Assembly: GCA_023159155.1 (NCBI GenBank)
Contig: JAJNNX010000034.1
Location: 62,001-126,000 of the forward strand
Length of the DNA: 64,000 nucleotides
DNA from: Ustulina deusta
Taxonomy: Eukaryota > Ascomycota > Sordariomycetes > Xylariales > Xylariaceae
Direction of reading: 5' to 3'
Shown: positions 35,113 through 44,674 of the stretch, piece by piece
Layout: every line of letters begins with the position of its first letter
Numbering within the stretch: position 1 is the stretch's first letter
The notes under the pieces: model-generated
Database searches by the model: none
What the model was told of the DNA's origin: nothing
Seen by the model: the letters and a program-made list of their open reading frames with translations, nothing else
Program-made: the position numbers and the translations under genes

Positions 35113-37848
35113 TCAAGGTCCATAATGCACATAAGGAATCCACCAGCTCGCCTCCGCAATCCTCCTTATCACCTTCATCTTTCGACGCACGCGCACAGTT
35201 CCAATCACCCGTTCCATTACCTCCCCTTCCTCGCCGAGTATAACCTCCTCATCAACCTCCTCGATAAACTCGCGCATACCTTCGCACTGCCTCTCAACCG
35301 TCTCCGCCCACTCATCCCGCAGCATTACCAGCGCATCATGTAAGCCTCCCGCCACCGCCTCGTCCGTCATCCCGTCGCGCAGCAGGCGCCCGTACACCTG
35401 TCCCGCCACGTCGGGGCACCGGCGGCCCGAAACCTGCCACAGCGTCCCGATGACATGTCGGAAGCCGGCCAGCGCGCAGGTGCTGTTAAGGTTGATGCCG
35501 TCGTCGATGAACGCCGGGTTCTCGGTCGCGCCCGTGCGGCATGCCGACAGGTACCCGAGAAACGGCGAGTGCAGCTTGTTATCGTGCAGGTCCGCGACCG
35601 TCAGTAGCCCGTCGTCTAGGAGCAGCCCGCTCTGCGACGGGTCATAGGCGTGCGAGAGCCCGTGTCCTGCGAAGTGGAAAATGCAGCTAGTCTGCAGCTC
35701 CGCGAGCACGGTGGCGCGTGTCGGCGTTGGTGATCCTGGTGGTGGTGATGGCGTTGCCGGGAATAAAGAAATCGGGTGCACGCCGAGGGTCTAGCACAGT
35801 GCGTGGACGCGCTGGATCTCGTCGGCGGCGTATAGGAGGTGGTCCACGTCGGGGCGTGTCATGGATTTCGTCATGCCGACAAGAAGGGCCTTCTTATCTT
35901 GGTGCTGGAGTTGGGAGTCGAGTGGTTTTGCCCTTCCATTCACAAAAGCCCGCAGTGACGGGGTGTACGACGATATAGCTCTGTCTATAACGGTCTTTGA
36001 GCGCAACGTGTGCACCCCGGCGGCGTGGATAGGGAAATGACTGAAGCTACCGATCATAATCCACCAGACATGAGGCGTCTTGCTAGGGAGCGGGGGGTAT
36101 GAGAAAGCTAGTCCGTCAAGGACCGGTTCTGCAATCACGTCCCAGAGCCATTCTAACATGCCTAGATCTACTCTCGGGCGGTCGCTGAGACTTCTGAGCC
36201 ACCTGCCAAAGTCCTCATTCTTTATCTTACCAAGTCTTATTGCCCTGATGCCATGCTTCTTCTCAATCAAGAAGGCATCGTAGCACGCGGAATTGTTGTT
36301 GACAACAACCACGGCATCATCTCGCACCGCATTTAGTATCTCGGCAAGGGCAGGGGGGCCTAGGAAATTTTCTGTCGGGGGATTAGCCCGAATCTTCGCG
36401 AGGAGGTCTTTGAGCTCCTCCTCCGCTTGATAGCGAGCCGCGGAACTGGACAGCCAACTCGAAAGCTGGTTGGAAGAAGTTGGTATCGGTTGCTGACGCG
36501 AATTTTCGAGGGAAAGTCGAAGATTGCGAAACTTTGACAACAAATTCGGATCAAGTGAGACATCGTTGACGTCAAGCTCGATCGCCACGTTAGCAAAAAG
36601 GTTACGGCTAATTTCTAGGAACTTCAGGGCTTTATAGGGCTTGTCACCTAAAACGAGGCTTAGAGCGGTTGCTGAGGCTGCAATGCCCCGTACTGCGCTT
36701 CGTATGGTATATTCTCTATCGGAGTCCGAGAGAGCTCTTGCCGTGAGAAGGGGGAAAATCTCGCTGTATCATAGCTGCCATATAGCCCCTTGGATCTGTA
36801 AGCTCGGTGACGGCCTTAGGCTGTGTAAACACTCGGTGAAACAAGTGAGGGCCTCTGCAATATCATCTGACTCCAGGCCCCGAGATTTATGGTAACGAGC
36901 CGAACTTAGGCGGCTTTCTCCAAGTCTGTAGTATACCTCAGCCCAGAAAACATGGGGTCCCTCGATTATTGAGGGGGGCGCCTGGAGAATGGAGATAGAC
37001 TGTTTAATCTGGGCCAGATTCTGCTTGCCGGAAGTGTCGAACCACTTACGCAGGCCACTACCTAGGACACACATGAGAGTGAGCCGTTCAACCTGCGGGC
37101 GCCCTGCTGGGAATAGCTTAAGGGCTCGACTGATGTGCTTGATAGCGGTCTTTAAATCCTCCCTATACTTTCCATCCCTCATGTCACTTCGCAGCAGCAA
37201 ACCCATCCCATATCTACATAGCCAGAGATAGCGCCGAGGGTCGCTGTTAGATGCCTCGGCTAAAATCTGAGCTCCAATTGTAATGGATTCGTCCAAGTCT
37301 TGAATTGACCCGGTTCAATGATAGCGATCACTCAAGATGGAAGAGAGATTTTGTAACTGTTCCAAGCGTCTTGTGTCTCCTCGAGATGTCTGTTGTAGTG
37401 TTGCATAAATATGAGCGATGGCCTTCTCTAAATCTTCAAACGCCTTAAATCTCCTGTACCGTTGACAAAGTCTGTATCCAAGAAAAGTTTGGTAGGCAAA
37501 CCTTTCTCTGGATCCATCGGGCATAAGGTCCAATGCTTCACTGAGATATGCAATAGCTTGGCTAAGATCACGGCTGTCTCTAAACCGTTCAAAGCGATGT
37601 CCGCGCAGGAATCCCCGGTTGCCAATCCTATTGGGCAAAGGTTCCAGTCTCCAAGCCTCGTCGGCAGCTTCGATTGCCCGCGTAATATCTGCAATCTTAC
37701 CTTGTTGTTTGAAACGTATACGCAAAATAGTTGCTTGCAGATCGAGGAAAGAGGGAGATTGATTGTCGGGAATTGATTCTTCATTGAAGAATTTCTCGAG
37801 GGTATTGGCTGACTCCTGAGACTGGAAGTACGAATTCCCAACACCTAC
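35113..37848 (-). pseudogene. TPR-CHAT (caspase-like) protein gene with three in-frame nonsense codons
   Basis: One reading frame of about 912 codons runs from 37848 to 35113 without a frameshift but is cut by three stops: TGA at 37317-37315, TGA at 36771-36769 and TAG at 35793-35791. The first half is made of TPR-like helical repeats (for example DLSQAIAYLSEALDLMPDG and DLKTAIKHISRALKLFPAG). The last 330 codons form a CHAT domain whose expected catalytic dyad is intact: His in FHFAGHG and Cys in GYLSACRTG. An upstream acceptor-like TTGGTAG at 37849 suggests a lost or unseen 5' exon. CHAT proteases belong to the caspase clan and in fungi occur in cell-death and allorecognition-like proteins. 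The stops fit C-to-T changes in CGA, CGA and CAG codons, but the original codons are an inference. Confidence 0.8.
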
Positions 37849-38883
37849 CAATTAGACCAGTGTCGACAATCTTGTTACAGGCATATCGGTGTTGGATTCG
37901 ATCGAGTATGAAAGTGAAACGATGGGCGACTCGGCCACCTGCGCGATTGACATCATCGATGACGCGGAGGGCACTAGCAAGAGCCAAGGAACACGATCGA
38001 GTCATATCGATCAAAGCGACCGATCTGCATGGTCGAGGGCAAAGGCACCGACAGACGCCGCAGGCCAACGTGCTGATTTTGTGTCTATGGCCCAGGGCTT
38101 GTACTGCAACATGGTGCAGCTATGCGTGGTCTTACTAAGGCCCGCTTCATATCAACGGAACTACGAGTGCTACTCAAGTGGGGGTGGACGGTTTGAAGAA
38201 CCTCAAGAAGACAAGTAGGATGATGGAATGGAGAGAAGAGCAAGCTGATTATCTGGTTGGAGGTGAAGGATAATATCAATTTGGTGTTTCGAACAAGGCC
38301 CAAAAGAGATGATAATAGTTCTCAGGTCTCTCTGTTTACTTTCTGGATTAATCACACGTGGGTGGCTTTCTCACGGAATTATTCCTGTTATGTGCCGTAT
38401 GCTTGCTGCCTTGCATCATCCTTCTACCTAGTTGACGTCTCCGGATTCCTTTAAAATGGTTCGTCAGGGGGGGTCCACTTCATGCGCTGGCCCGTTTTTA
38501 GTGTAAAGTGCCGCGCTTATCAGCCCTTGCTCGGCGGCCCTTGCTCTGCCGACGGCTGACTCATTCCGATAGAGAGCATGGTTATCGCTGTCCGTCGCTT
38601 GATGGATGGCCGGCCGTCTAACAGCTGTAAGGATACGGAGGTCGTCGAGAACGAAAATTTGGTCTGGTCGTTGAGGTAAGTCTGGCCTTGAAGATTTGTC
38701 GTAGGGAAATAAATTATAATTCGGAGTATGAGGCAGGGTGCAGGCCGGTTTACTATCGATCTTGGTTCGAGGTACTGCGTACATAGTCCGATTACGGGGC
38801 AACTAATGCAACCTGTGGCGGGCTAGTGGGGACTACCCGCGAGATAGCGCTTGGTGAGGCTATTCGCCCGGGCTCCGTGCTGG
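37849..38883. other. intergenic region before the retroelement
   Basis: It may contain the 5' exon or promoter of the CHAT gene. No start codon can be joined with confidence, and no other gene is supported. Confidence 0.45.
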
Positions 38884-39128
38884 TGTCAGATTTAGCACTA
38901 GCGATCTCGCCACGTATTGCCCGTAGAAGGTCTGTTGTATTGTTGTTGTTGGTCTGTATGGGTGTATTCTACACCCTACATACATATATATTCCTCATAC
39001 AGTTAGGTGTGGATCTACTCATTCAGCTATATAACGCTCTATTTGCTAAGGGCATACCCCCTATAAGGGCACCTCTCACTAGCTACTATTTGGCTCATAT
39101 TACTACCTAGCCACTACTTAATCCGACA
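38884..39128. repeat. left LTR
   Basis: 245 bp, beginning TGTCAGATTTAGCACTAGCG and ending CTTAATCCGACA. A 94-codon open frame starting at 38826 and spanning most of it is only the LTR read through, not a gene. Confidence 0.85.
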
Positions 39129-39799
39129 TACCTTTTTAGGTAAGGCCACTTTAGTAGCTTTGCCTACTTATATAACTATATTTAGAAGCGGTATATAAGT
39201 GTATATTAGTTTATATATATATAGTAATCTTAATATAGAGTATTAATAAATTTGTTTTAGTTAAGAGTATATATAAATATATATAGTAATTTTAGTATTT
39301 AGCGTTAATACGTTTGTATTAAATATATATAGTAGTTCTTTTGTATGTTTATAAGTATTTATAGGTAATTTTTCAAATATAGTAATTTTTATATTTGATA
39401 GTAATATGCTTATATTAATAATTTTTATTTTTAGTATTAATACGTTTATATTAGTTAAAAATAATAATTATTAATAATTTTTATTTTTAATATTAATATG
39501 TTTATATTAGTTAAGAGTAGTGTTTGTAGGTCTGCTAATATAGTTATCCTTATTCTTAATTTATAGTGCTGTTTTTTTAATGTAATCTTTTAATCGAAAG
39601 TATAACGCTTAAAAACGTAGCTTTAGTACTTTATAGCTGCGTTAATCTTTTGATTAAAGTATATAAAGCTTAAATATATAGCTATATATTAATCTTATAA
39701 TATATTAATATAATAATATATAGCTAGCTTTTTAATATATATAGTAAATTTATTATTAGTATTTATTATTAGTAGTAGTAAGCTTTTTAGGAATATTTC

Positions 39800-40560
39800 T
39801 TTTTATATTAATTATTTTATAAAATTTTTAATAATATATAATAGTTATAATAAGTTGTAATAATATTTAATAGTTATAACAAATATATAATAAGCTCTTT
39901 AGAGGCCTTTTTTTTTATTAGTAGTATTATATATTATATATAATAAGCTCTATAAAAATATTTCTTTTTTTATTATTATAAAACTTTTAATAGTATATAA
40001 TAGCTATAATTAGTTATAGTAGTAATATTATAAAACATATTTATATATTATATATAATAAGTTTTATAAAAACTTTTTTATAGTATTTTTAATAGTATTT
40101 AGTAGTTATAATAAGTATATAATATATAATAAGTTTTATAAAAGCAATTTTTTTTTATTATAGCAAAGTTTTTAATAGTATTTAGTAGCTATAATTAAAT
40201 ATATAATAATTAATAAGCTTTTTAAGGGCTTCTTTTTTATTACTTTATATAAAACTACTTTTGTATGCACTTTAGCGTTATAAGTAATAATCTCTATAAA
40301 AGCATTTCTTTTTTTGCTATAATAAAACTTTTAATAAGATTTAATAGCTATAATTAATTATATAATAGTTTAGTATAAAATATACTTATATGTTATATAT
40401 AATAAGCTTTATAAAAACATTTTTTTATTATTATTATAAAGCTTTTAATAGTATTTAATAGCTATAATTAGTTATAAAATAATTAATAAGCTTTTTTAAA
40501 AGCTTTTCTTTTTTTGTTATAGCAAAACTTCTATTAGAATTTAATAGCTATAATCGGATA
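39800..40560. repeat. degenerate tandem repeats, about 110-160 bp unit, inside the retroelement
   Basis: A block containing TTTAATAGCTATAAT, preceded by a T-tract and AATAAGCTTTATAAAA-like sequence, recurs about six times (near 40005, 40095, 40185, 40345, 40455 and 40545). Confidence 0.6.
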
Positions 40561-40574
40561 TAAAGCAGTACTTT

Positions 40575-40870
40575 TAGCTAGTTAGATCTTGTTAGCAACT
40601 TATAAAATAATTGCTACTTTTTTAGCTAGTAAATGCTAGGTACTAGCCCTTAGATCTTATTAATGCTTTATAAAGTGATTGCTACTTTTTTAGCTAATAA
40701 CTACTAAGTATTAGCTTTTAGATCTTATTAGTACTTTGTAAAGTAATCGCTACCTTTTTAGTTAATAATTACTAAGTACTAAGTGCTTTTAGCCAAGTAG
40801 ATTTTATTAATACTTAGTAAAATAATTATATAATTGCTATTTTTTTAGCTTATAAAAGATTACTTCTTTA
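40575..40870. repeat. degenerate tandem repeats, about 68-80 bp unit, inside the retroelement
   Basis: Four units are anchored by TTAGATCTTATTA-like sequence (near 40582, 40650, 40718 and 40798) followed by TTTATAAAGTGATTGCTAC and TTTTTTAGCTA. Confidence 0.6.
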
Positions 40871-42582
40871 GTACAAATCTAGTTATTTTTGTACTTTTTT
40901 TAAAAGTACGCTAGGTACTTTTATTATATTTTATTTGCTAGCTAGCTAGTTGCTTAGTTATAAAGTTAAAAACCTATTTATTAGGTTTAAGCTTAAAAAT
41001 ATATATATATTAATAATGCGTTTTTAGGTAATAGCTATAGCAAAACGTATAGTTTATTATATTAAGGTTTTTTTTTTAGCCTAGGTATATATATTAGCAT
41101 AAAAGCGCTTAGTAAAAATATATCTAAAGCTTTTTTTATTACTGTTAGGCTGCTATTTGTTATTTTTAAATAAGTAATCAAATTTAAAATAATTAATAGG
41201 CTTGCTACTTTTGCTATTACTATTATAGTTAGATTTTAGGTAGTTAATAAGTTTACTATTCTTACTATTGCTATTCTTGCTATTATAATCAGATTTAAAA
41301 TAGTTAGTAGGCTTGCTATTTTTACGATTGTTTTTATTATTATTATTATTATTATTAGTACTAGATTTTTTAGATTTTTTAAACTTTTTGGGCTTTTTAA
41401 GCAGCTTGTTTTTAGTAATAAATATTAACTAGATATTTTTTTTAGTAGTTTTTAAAACGTTCTATATATTAGTTTTTTAGTATAATTTAATAGCTATAGT
41501 TTAATATTTTAAAATATTATTTATTATAGTAGTATAGTATATAAACTTAAATAATATAGTCTAGTCTAGATAGAACTTTTGGAAAGTTTTTTTTAGATTA
41601 GTAATTAGCTTAAAAATATTTATTTTAAACTTTTCAGTATAGATTTTAGTAACTTTGTTTAGCTATATATTAGTTTATTTAATAAAGTTTATAATATGTT
41701 TTTTAGTTAATATATTAATAAATATTATATATTTATATTTATATTTATATTTTAAAACTATTTATGTTATATTATTAAGCTTTTTTATATTATTATATTA
41801 TTAATTAATAGTTTAAATTATTTTTATATAGGTTAACTAATAGTTAAAATAGACCGTTTTTTATATTTATTTAGTAAGCTTAGTAATTTTAGTATAATAA
41901 GTATTATAGTATTTAAAAGCTATATTATAGCGCTATTTAGTATATTAATATAAATATTTTCTAATAATAATAAAATTTATATATATAGTAATAAAAAAAT
42001 TAATATTTAAGTTTAAAAAGAATTTATTAATTATTAGCGCTTTTAATATTATAGGTTATAAAGCTTAATTTATAAATATTATATAGTTCTATAAATTATA
42101 GCTATAAGTATTAGTAATAAATTTTTTTTTTTATAATAAGAAGTTATTAAATAAATTAAAGTTAGTTATTATAGTTATTATAATAAACGTATAGTTAGAA
42201 CTAAAAAAATTGCTAGGTCTAATAAAATTATAATATTTAATATAAACGCTTGCTATTATATATATAGCAAAAAGATTAATAATATTTTAGTTTTATTATT
42301 AAAAAGCTTGCTAGTATATATTTTATATATATATATTTTATATTTTAGTTTAATTATGTTAAAAAGAACGCTTGCTGTTAGTATTTATAACGCTTGTAAT
42401 AAAATATTTTATGTTTTTAGATCGTTTTAATAAAAAGAGCGCTTGTTATTAGCTTTTGTAGCGCTTATAATAAAGTATTTCAAATAGATCGCCGGCTAAT
42501 ATATATGCCGGTAAAGAGCTCGTTAGCAATATATATATATAGCGTTTGCAGTAAAATATAAAATATTGATAAGACTTTTAAT

Positions 42583-42827
42583 TGTTAGATTTAGTACTAG
42601 CGATTTTGCCACGTATTGCCTATAGAAGGTCTGTTGTATTGTTGTTGTTAGTCTGTATGGGTGTATTCTATACCCTATATATATATATATCCCTCATACA
42701 GTTAGGTGTGGATCCACTCATTCAGCTATATAACGCTCTATTTGCTAAGGGCATACCCCCTATAAGGGCACCTCTCACTAGCCACTATTTGGCTCACATC
42801 ACCACCTAGCCACCACTTAATCCGACA
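42583..42827. repeat. right LTR
   Basis: 245 bp, exactly the length of the left LTR. It is C-to-T/G-to-A mutated relative to the left LTR in its first half and the reverse in its second half, so both copies have decayed. Confidence 0.85.
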
Positions 42828-43175
42828 GAAGCTGAGTCAGTACCTACGCTCTCATACATGTATAGCAAACATGTTTACCAACCAGGTTGGTACTACCTAG
42901 GAGGTAATATGTTCCGTATTCTACAGCATTAGAAGTATTCTGAAGCCCTTAGGGTTCGGCCCACCTTTCTAGCACAGATCCATGACGCAAAAATGCGCTC
43001 AGTCAACCCAGCCCGCACCAGATAACCCTTCTGGAGGTGTATTTTAAGTGCTCTTTGTCCCTGTTGTCCGTTTCCTCCGCTCACTGCCCGCATCCATCAC
43101 CATCATCCCTCACCACCATCTTCCACCAAGTCTGCGTCTCACGACATCCAATTCTCTACTACAAGCAATTTCCTG
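42828..43175. promoter_or_regulatory. upstream region of the THI5 gene
   Basis: 348 bp between the retroelement and the riboswitch leader. It must carry the THI5 promoter and transcription start. The CT-rich stretch around 43050-43140 looks like a fungal transcription-start or leader region. Confidence 0.4.
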
Positions 43176-43180
43176 GTACG

Positions 43181-43375
43181 ATGCCCATGCAAAAGATGGC
43201 GCCTCTCGCAGCGGATATATCTGCAGATCAAGGTAACTATACAAAACGATGCACCCGGGTGGTCGACTTGCCTCGCGGTGCTTCTGCTGGCCTGCCATCT
43301 CTCGATCCAATCGAGCGACACGCAGGCCAGACGATCACGGCGGGCAGTTGGTCTGAGAAATACCGGCGAACTTGA
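43181..43375 (+). other. upstream ORF in the THI5 leader
   Basis: ATG CCC ATG CAA AAG ATG starts a frame of 64 codons if the intron is retained, ending at TGA 43373-43375 inside the aptamer. It has three closely spaced ATGs. It is probably a translation-blocking uORF, not a functional protein. Confidence 0.5.
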
Positions 43376-43402
43376 TCTGGATAATGCCAGCGAAAGGACG
43401 TG
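43262..43402 (+). promoter_or_regulatory. TPP riboswitch (THI element)
   Basis: The aptamer core is nearly consensus: CTGAGAAATACCGGCG, then GAACTTGATCTGGATAATGC and CAGCGAAAGG at 43353-43398. The 5' side GCGGTGCTTCTG (from 43274) supplies P2 and the start of the P3 region. CTGGCCTGC and GCAGGCCAG form a perfect extended P3 stem, typical of fungal versions. The element precedes a thiamine-synthesis gene, as expected, and should lower its expression when thiamine pyrophosphate is plentiful. The P1 limits are approximate. Confidence 0.93.
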
Positions 43403-43480
43403 CTTCTTTTACCCCCTTCCCCTGCGAGCTCCTGTCAAAGTTGTGCTGACACTCACTAGCGCCGTGGTCCATCTGTCACC

Positions 43481-44674
43481 ATGTCCACTGACAAGATCAC
43501 CTTTCTAACCAACTGGTAGGGCTGAAGCAGCGCACTTTGCCGTAGTGCAGGAACGTAGGTTGACATAGGCCAGGCACGCTACGCCATACCACGCCCCCGT
43601 TTTCCTAGCTCAGTCGAAGGGCTTCTTCAAGGAGGAAGGCATCAAGGTTGCCCTTCTGGAGCCAAATGATCCCAGCGTAAGCGGTAGCGTGAGGCATTTC
43701 CCGGCAGAAGACGCTGACGTCGGCGCAGGATGTCACCGAGATCATCGGCACTGGCAAGGTTGACCTTGGATTCAAGGCCATGATCCACACGCTTGCGGTA
43801 AATCTTTCGCTTGCCGGCGTGCTGGACACATGCTAATGTTGCCGTGCAGGCCAAAGCCCGTAATTTCCCGGTCCTTTCTATCGGCAGCCTTCTCGACGAA
43901 CCCTTCACTGGTGTCGTCTACTTGAAGTCTTCGGGCATTACGCCTGACTTCCATACCCTCAAGGGCAAGCGCATTGGCTACGTTGGCGAGTTTGGCAAGA
44001 TCCAGATCGACGAGCTGACGTCGCACTACGGCATGTCGCCGTCCGATTACACAGCTGTGCGCTGCGGAATGAATGTCAGCAAGGCTATTATCAGAGGCGA
44101 GATCGACGCCGGCATTGGGCTCGAGAACGTGCAGATGGTCGAGCTCGAAGAGTGGCTCGCTTCCCAAGGCCGCCCGAAGACAGATGTCCAGATGCTGCGC
44201 ATCGACGAGCTAGCCGAGCTGGGCTGTTGCTGTTTCTGCTCGATCCTGTACATTGGGAACGAGAAGTTTATCGAGCAAAACCCAGACAAGGTCCGCGCGT
44301 TTATGCGCGCAGTGAAGAAGGCGACGGACTTTGTCATCACACAGCCGGAGAAGGCGTGGGCTGAGTATATCGATTTTAAGCCTGTTATGGACACCCCCCT
44401 CAATCGCAAGATATTTGAGCGAAGCTACGCCTACTTCTCCAAGGATCTGAAGAACGTTAAGCGTGACTGGGACAAAGTCACGGCATACGGCAAGAGATTG
44501 GCCGTTCTCGATGTTAGCTTTAAGCCTAACTACACGAACGAATTCCTGGGCTGGACGCTCGGAGGCGATTCGCTGGATCCGACGAGTGATCAGAAAAGGA
44601 TGGCAGACCTGCAAAAGGATGTCGCGGCTAATGGCGGCTTCTGCAGGCTACAGGTGAAGGAAGTGGAGGCCTAG
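43481..44674 (+). CDS. nmt1: 4-amino-5-hydroxymethyl-2-methylpyrimidine phosphate synthase (THI5/NMT1)
   Basis: Four exons: 43481-43515, 43574-43676, 43729-43797 and 43850-44674 (introns 58, 52 and 52 bp), 343 aa, close to yeast Thi5 (340). The enzyme makes the thiamine pyrimidine precursor from its own histidine and bound pyridoxal phosphate, a single-turnover reaction that needs iron. Key residues sit at the same numbers as in yeast: Lys62 (PLP) and His66 (donor) in [10 protein letters not shown], and the iron-linked CCCFC motif at 195-199. [12 protein letters not shown] then HATPYHAP begin the protein. Expression is very probably controlled by the TPP riboswitch in the leader intron. All motifs are intact, although a retrotransposon remnant lies only about 650 bp upstream of the start codon. 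Confidence 0.97.

Larger units (their letters stand above)
38884..42827. mobile_element. LTR retrotransposon remnant, RIP-degraded
   Basis: Two direct 245-bp LTRs (38884-39128 and 42583-42827) flank 3,454 bp of extremely AT-rich DNA. LTR ends are TG..CA type (TGTC/TGTT..GACA). The LTRs differ at roughly 17 positions, all transitions by eye. The interior has lost all coding capacity and is full of TA-rich repeats, with no recognisable gag or pol. No target-site duplication is obvious (GCTGG on the left, GAAGC on the right). The superfamily and orientation cannot be told. Confidence 0.82.
43176..43459 (+). promoter_or_regulatory. 5'-leader intron carrying uORF and TPP riboswitch, with two candidate donors
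   Basis: Candidate distal donor GTACGA at 43176 lies five bases before a uORF ATG at 43181. Candidate proximal donor GTAACT is at 43233, and a shared acceptor is TCACTAG (ends 43459). Splicing from the distal donor would remove the uORF. Splicing from the proximal one would retain it and make it overlap the main ATG at 43481 in another frame. Bases 43224-43232 (CAGATCAAG), ending exactly at the proximal donor, are the exact reverse complement of 43371-43379 in the aptamer. This matches the known Neurospora NMT1 mechanism, in which TPP binding frees the proximal donor. Confidence 0.65.

Noticed and set aside
35718..35800. Intron that would remove the third stop of the CHAT gene
   Set aside because: A GTGCTAG donor with a CACCAG acceptor exists, but it would shift the frame and delete conserved sequence before AVLAEL-like residues.
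38826..39110. 94-codon plus-strand frame, repeated as 75 codons at 42582-42809
   Set aside because: Both are readings of the two LTRs; they have no independent coding evidence.
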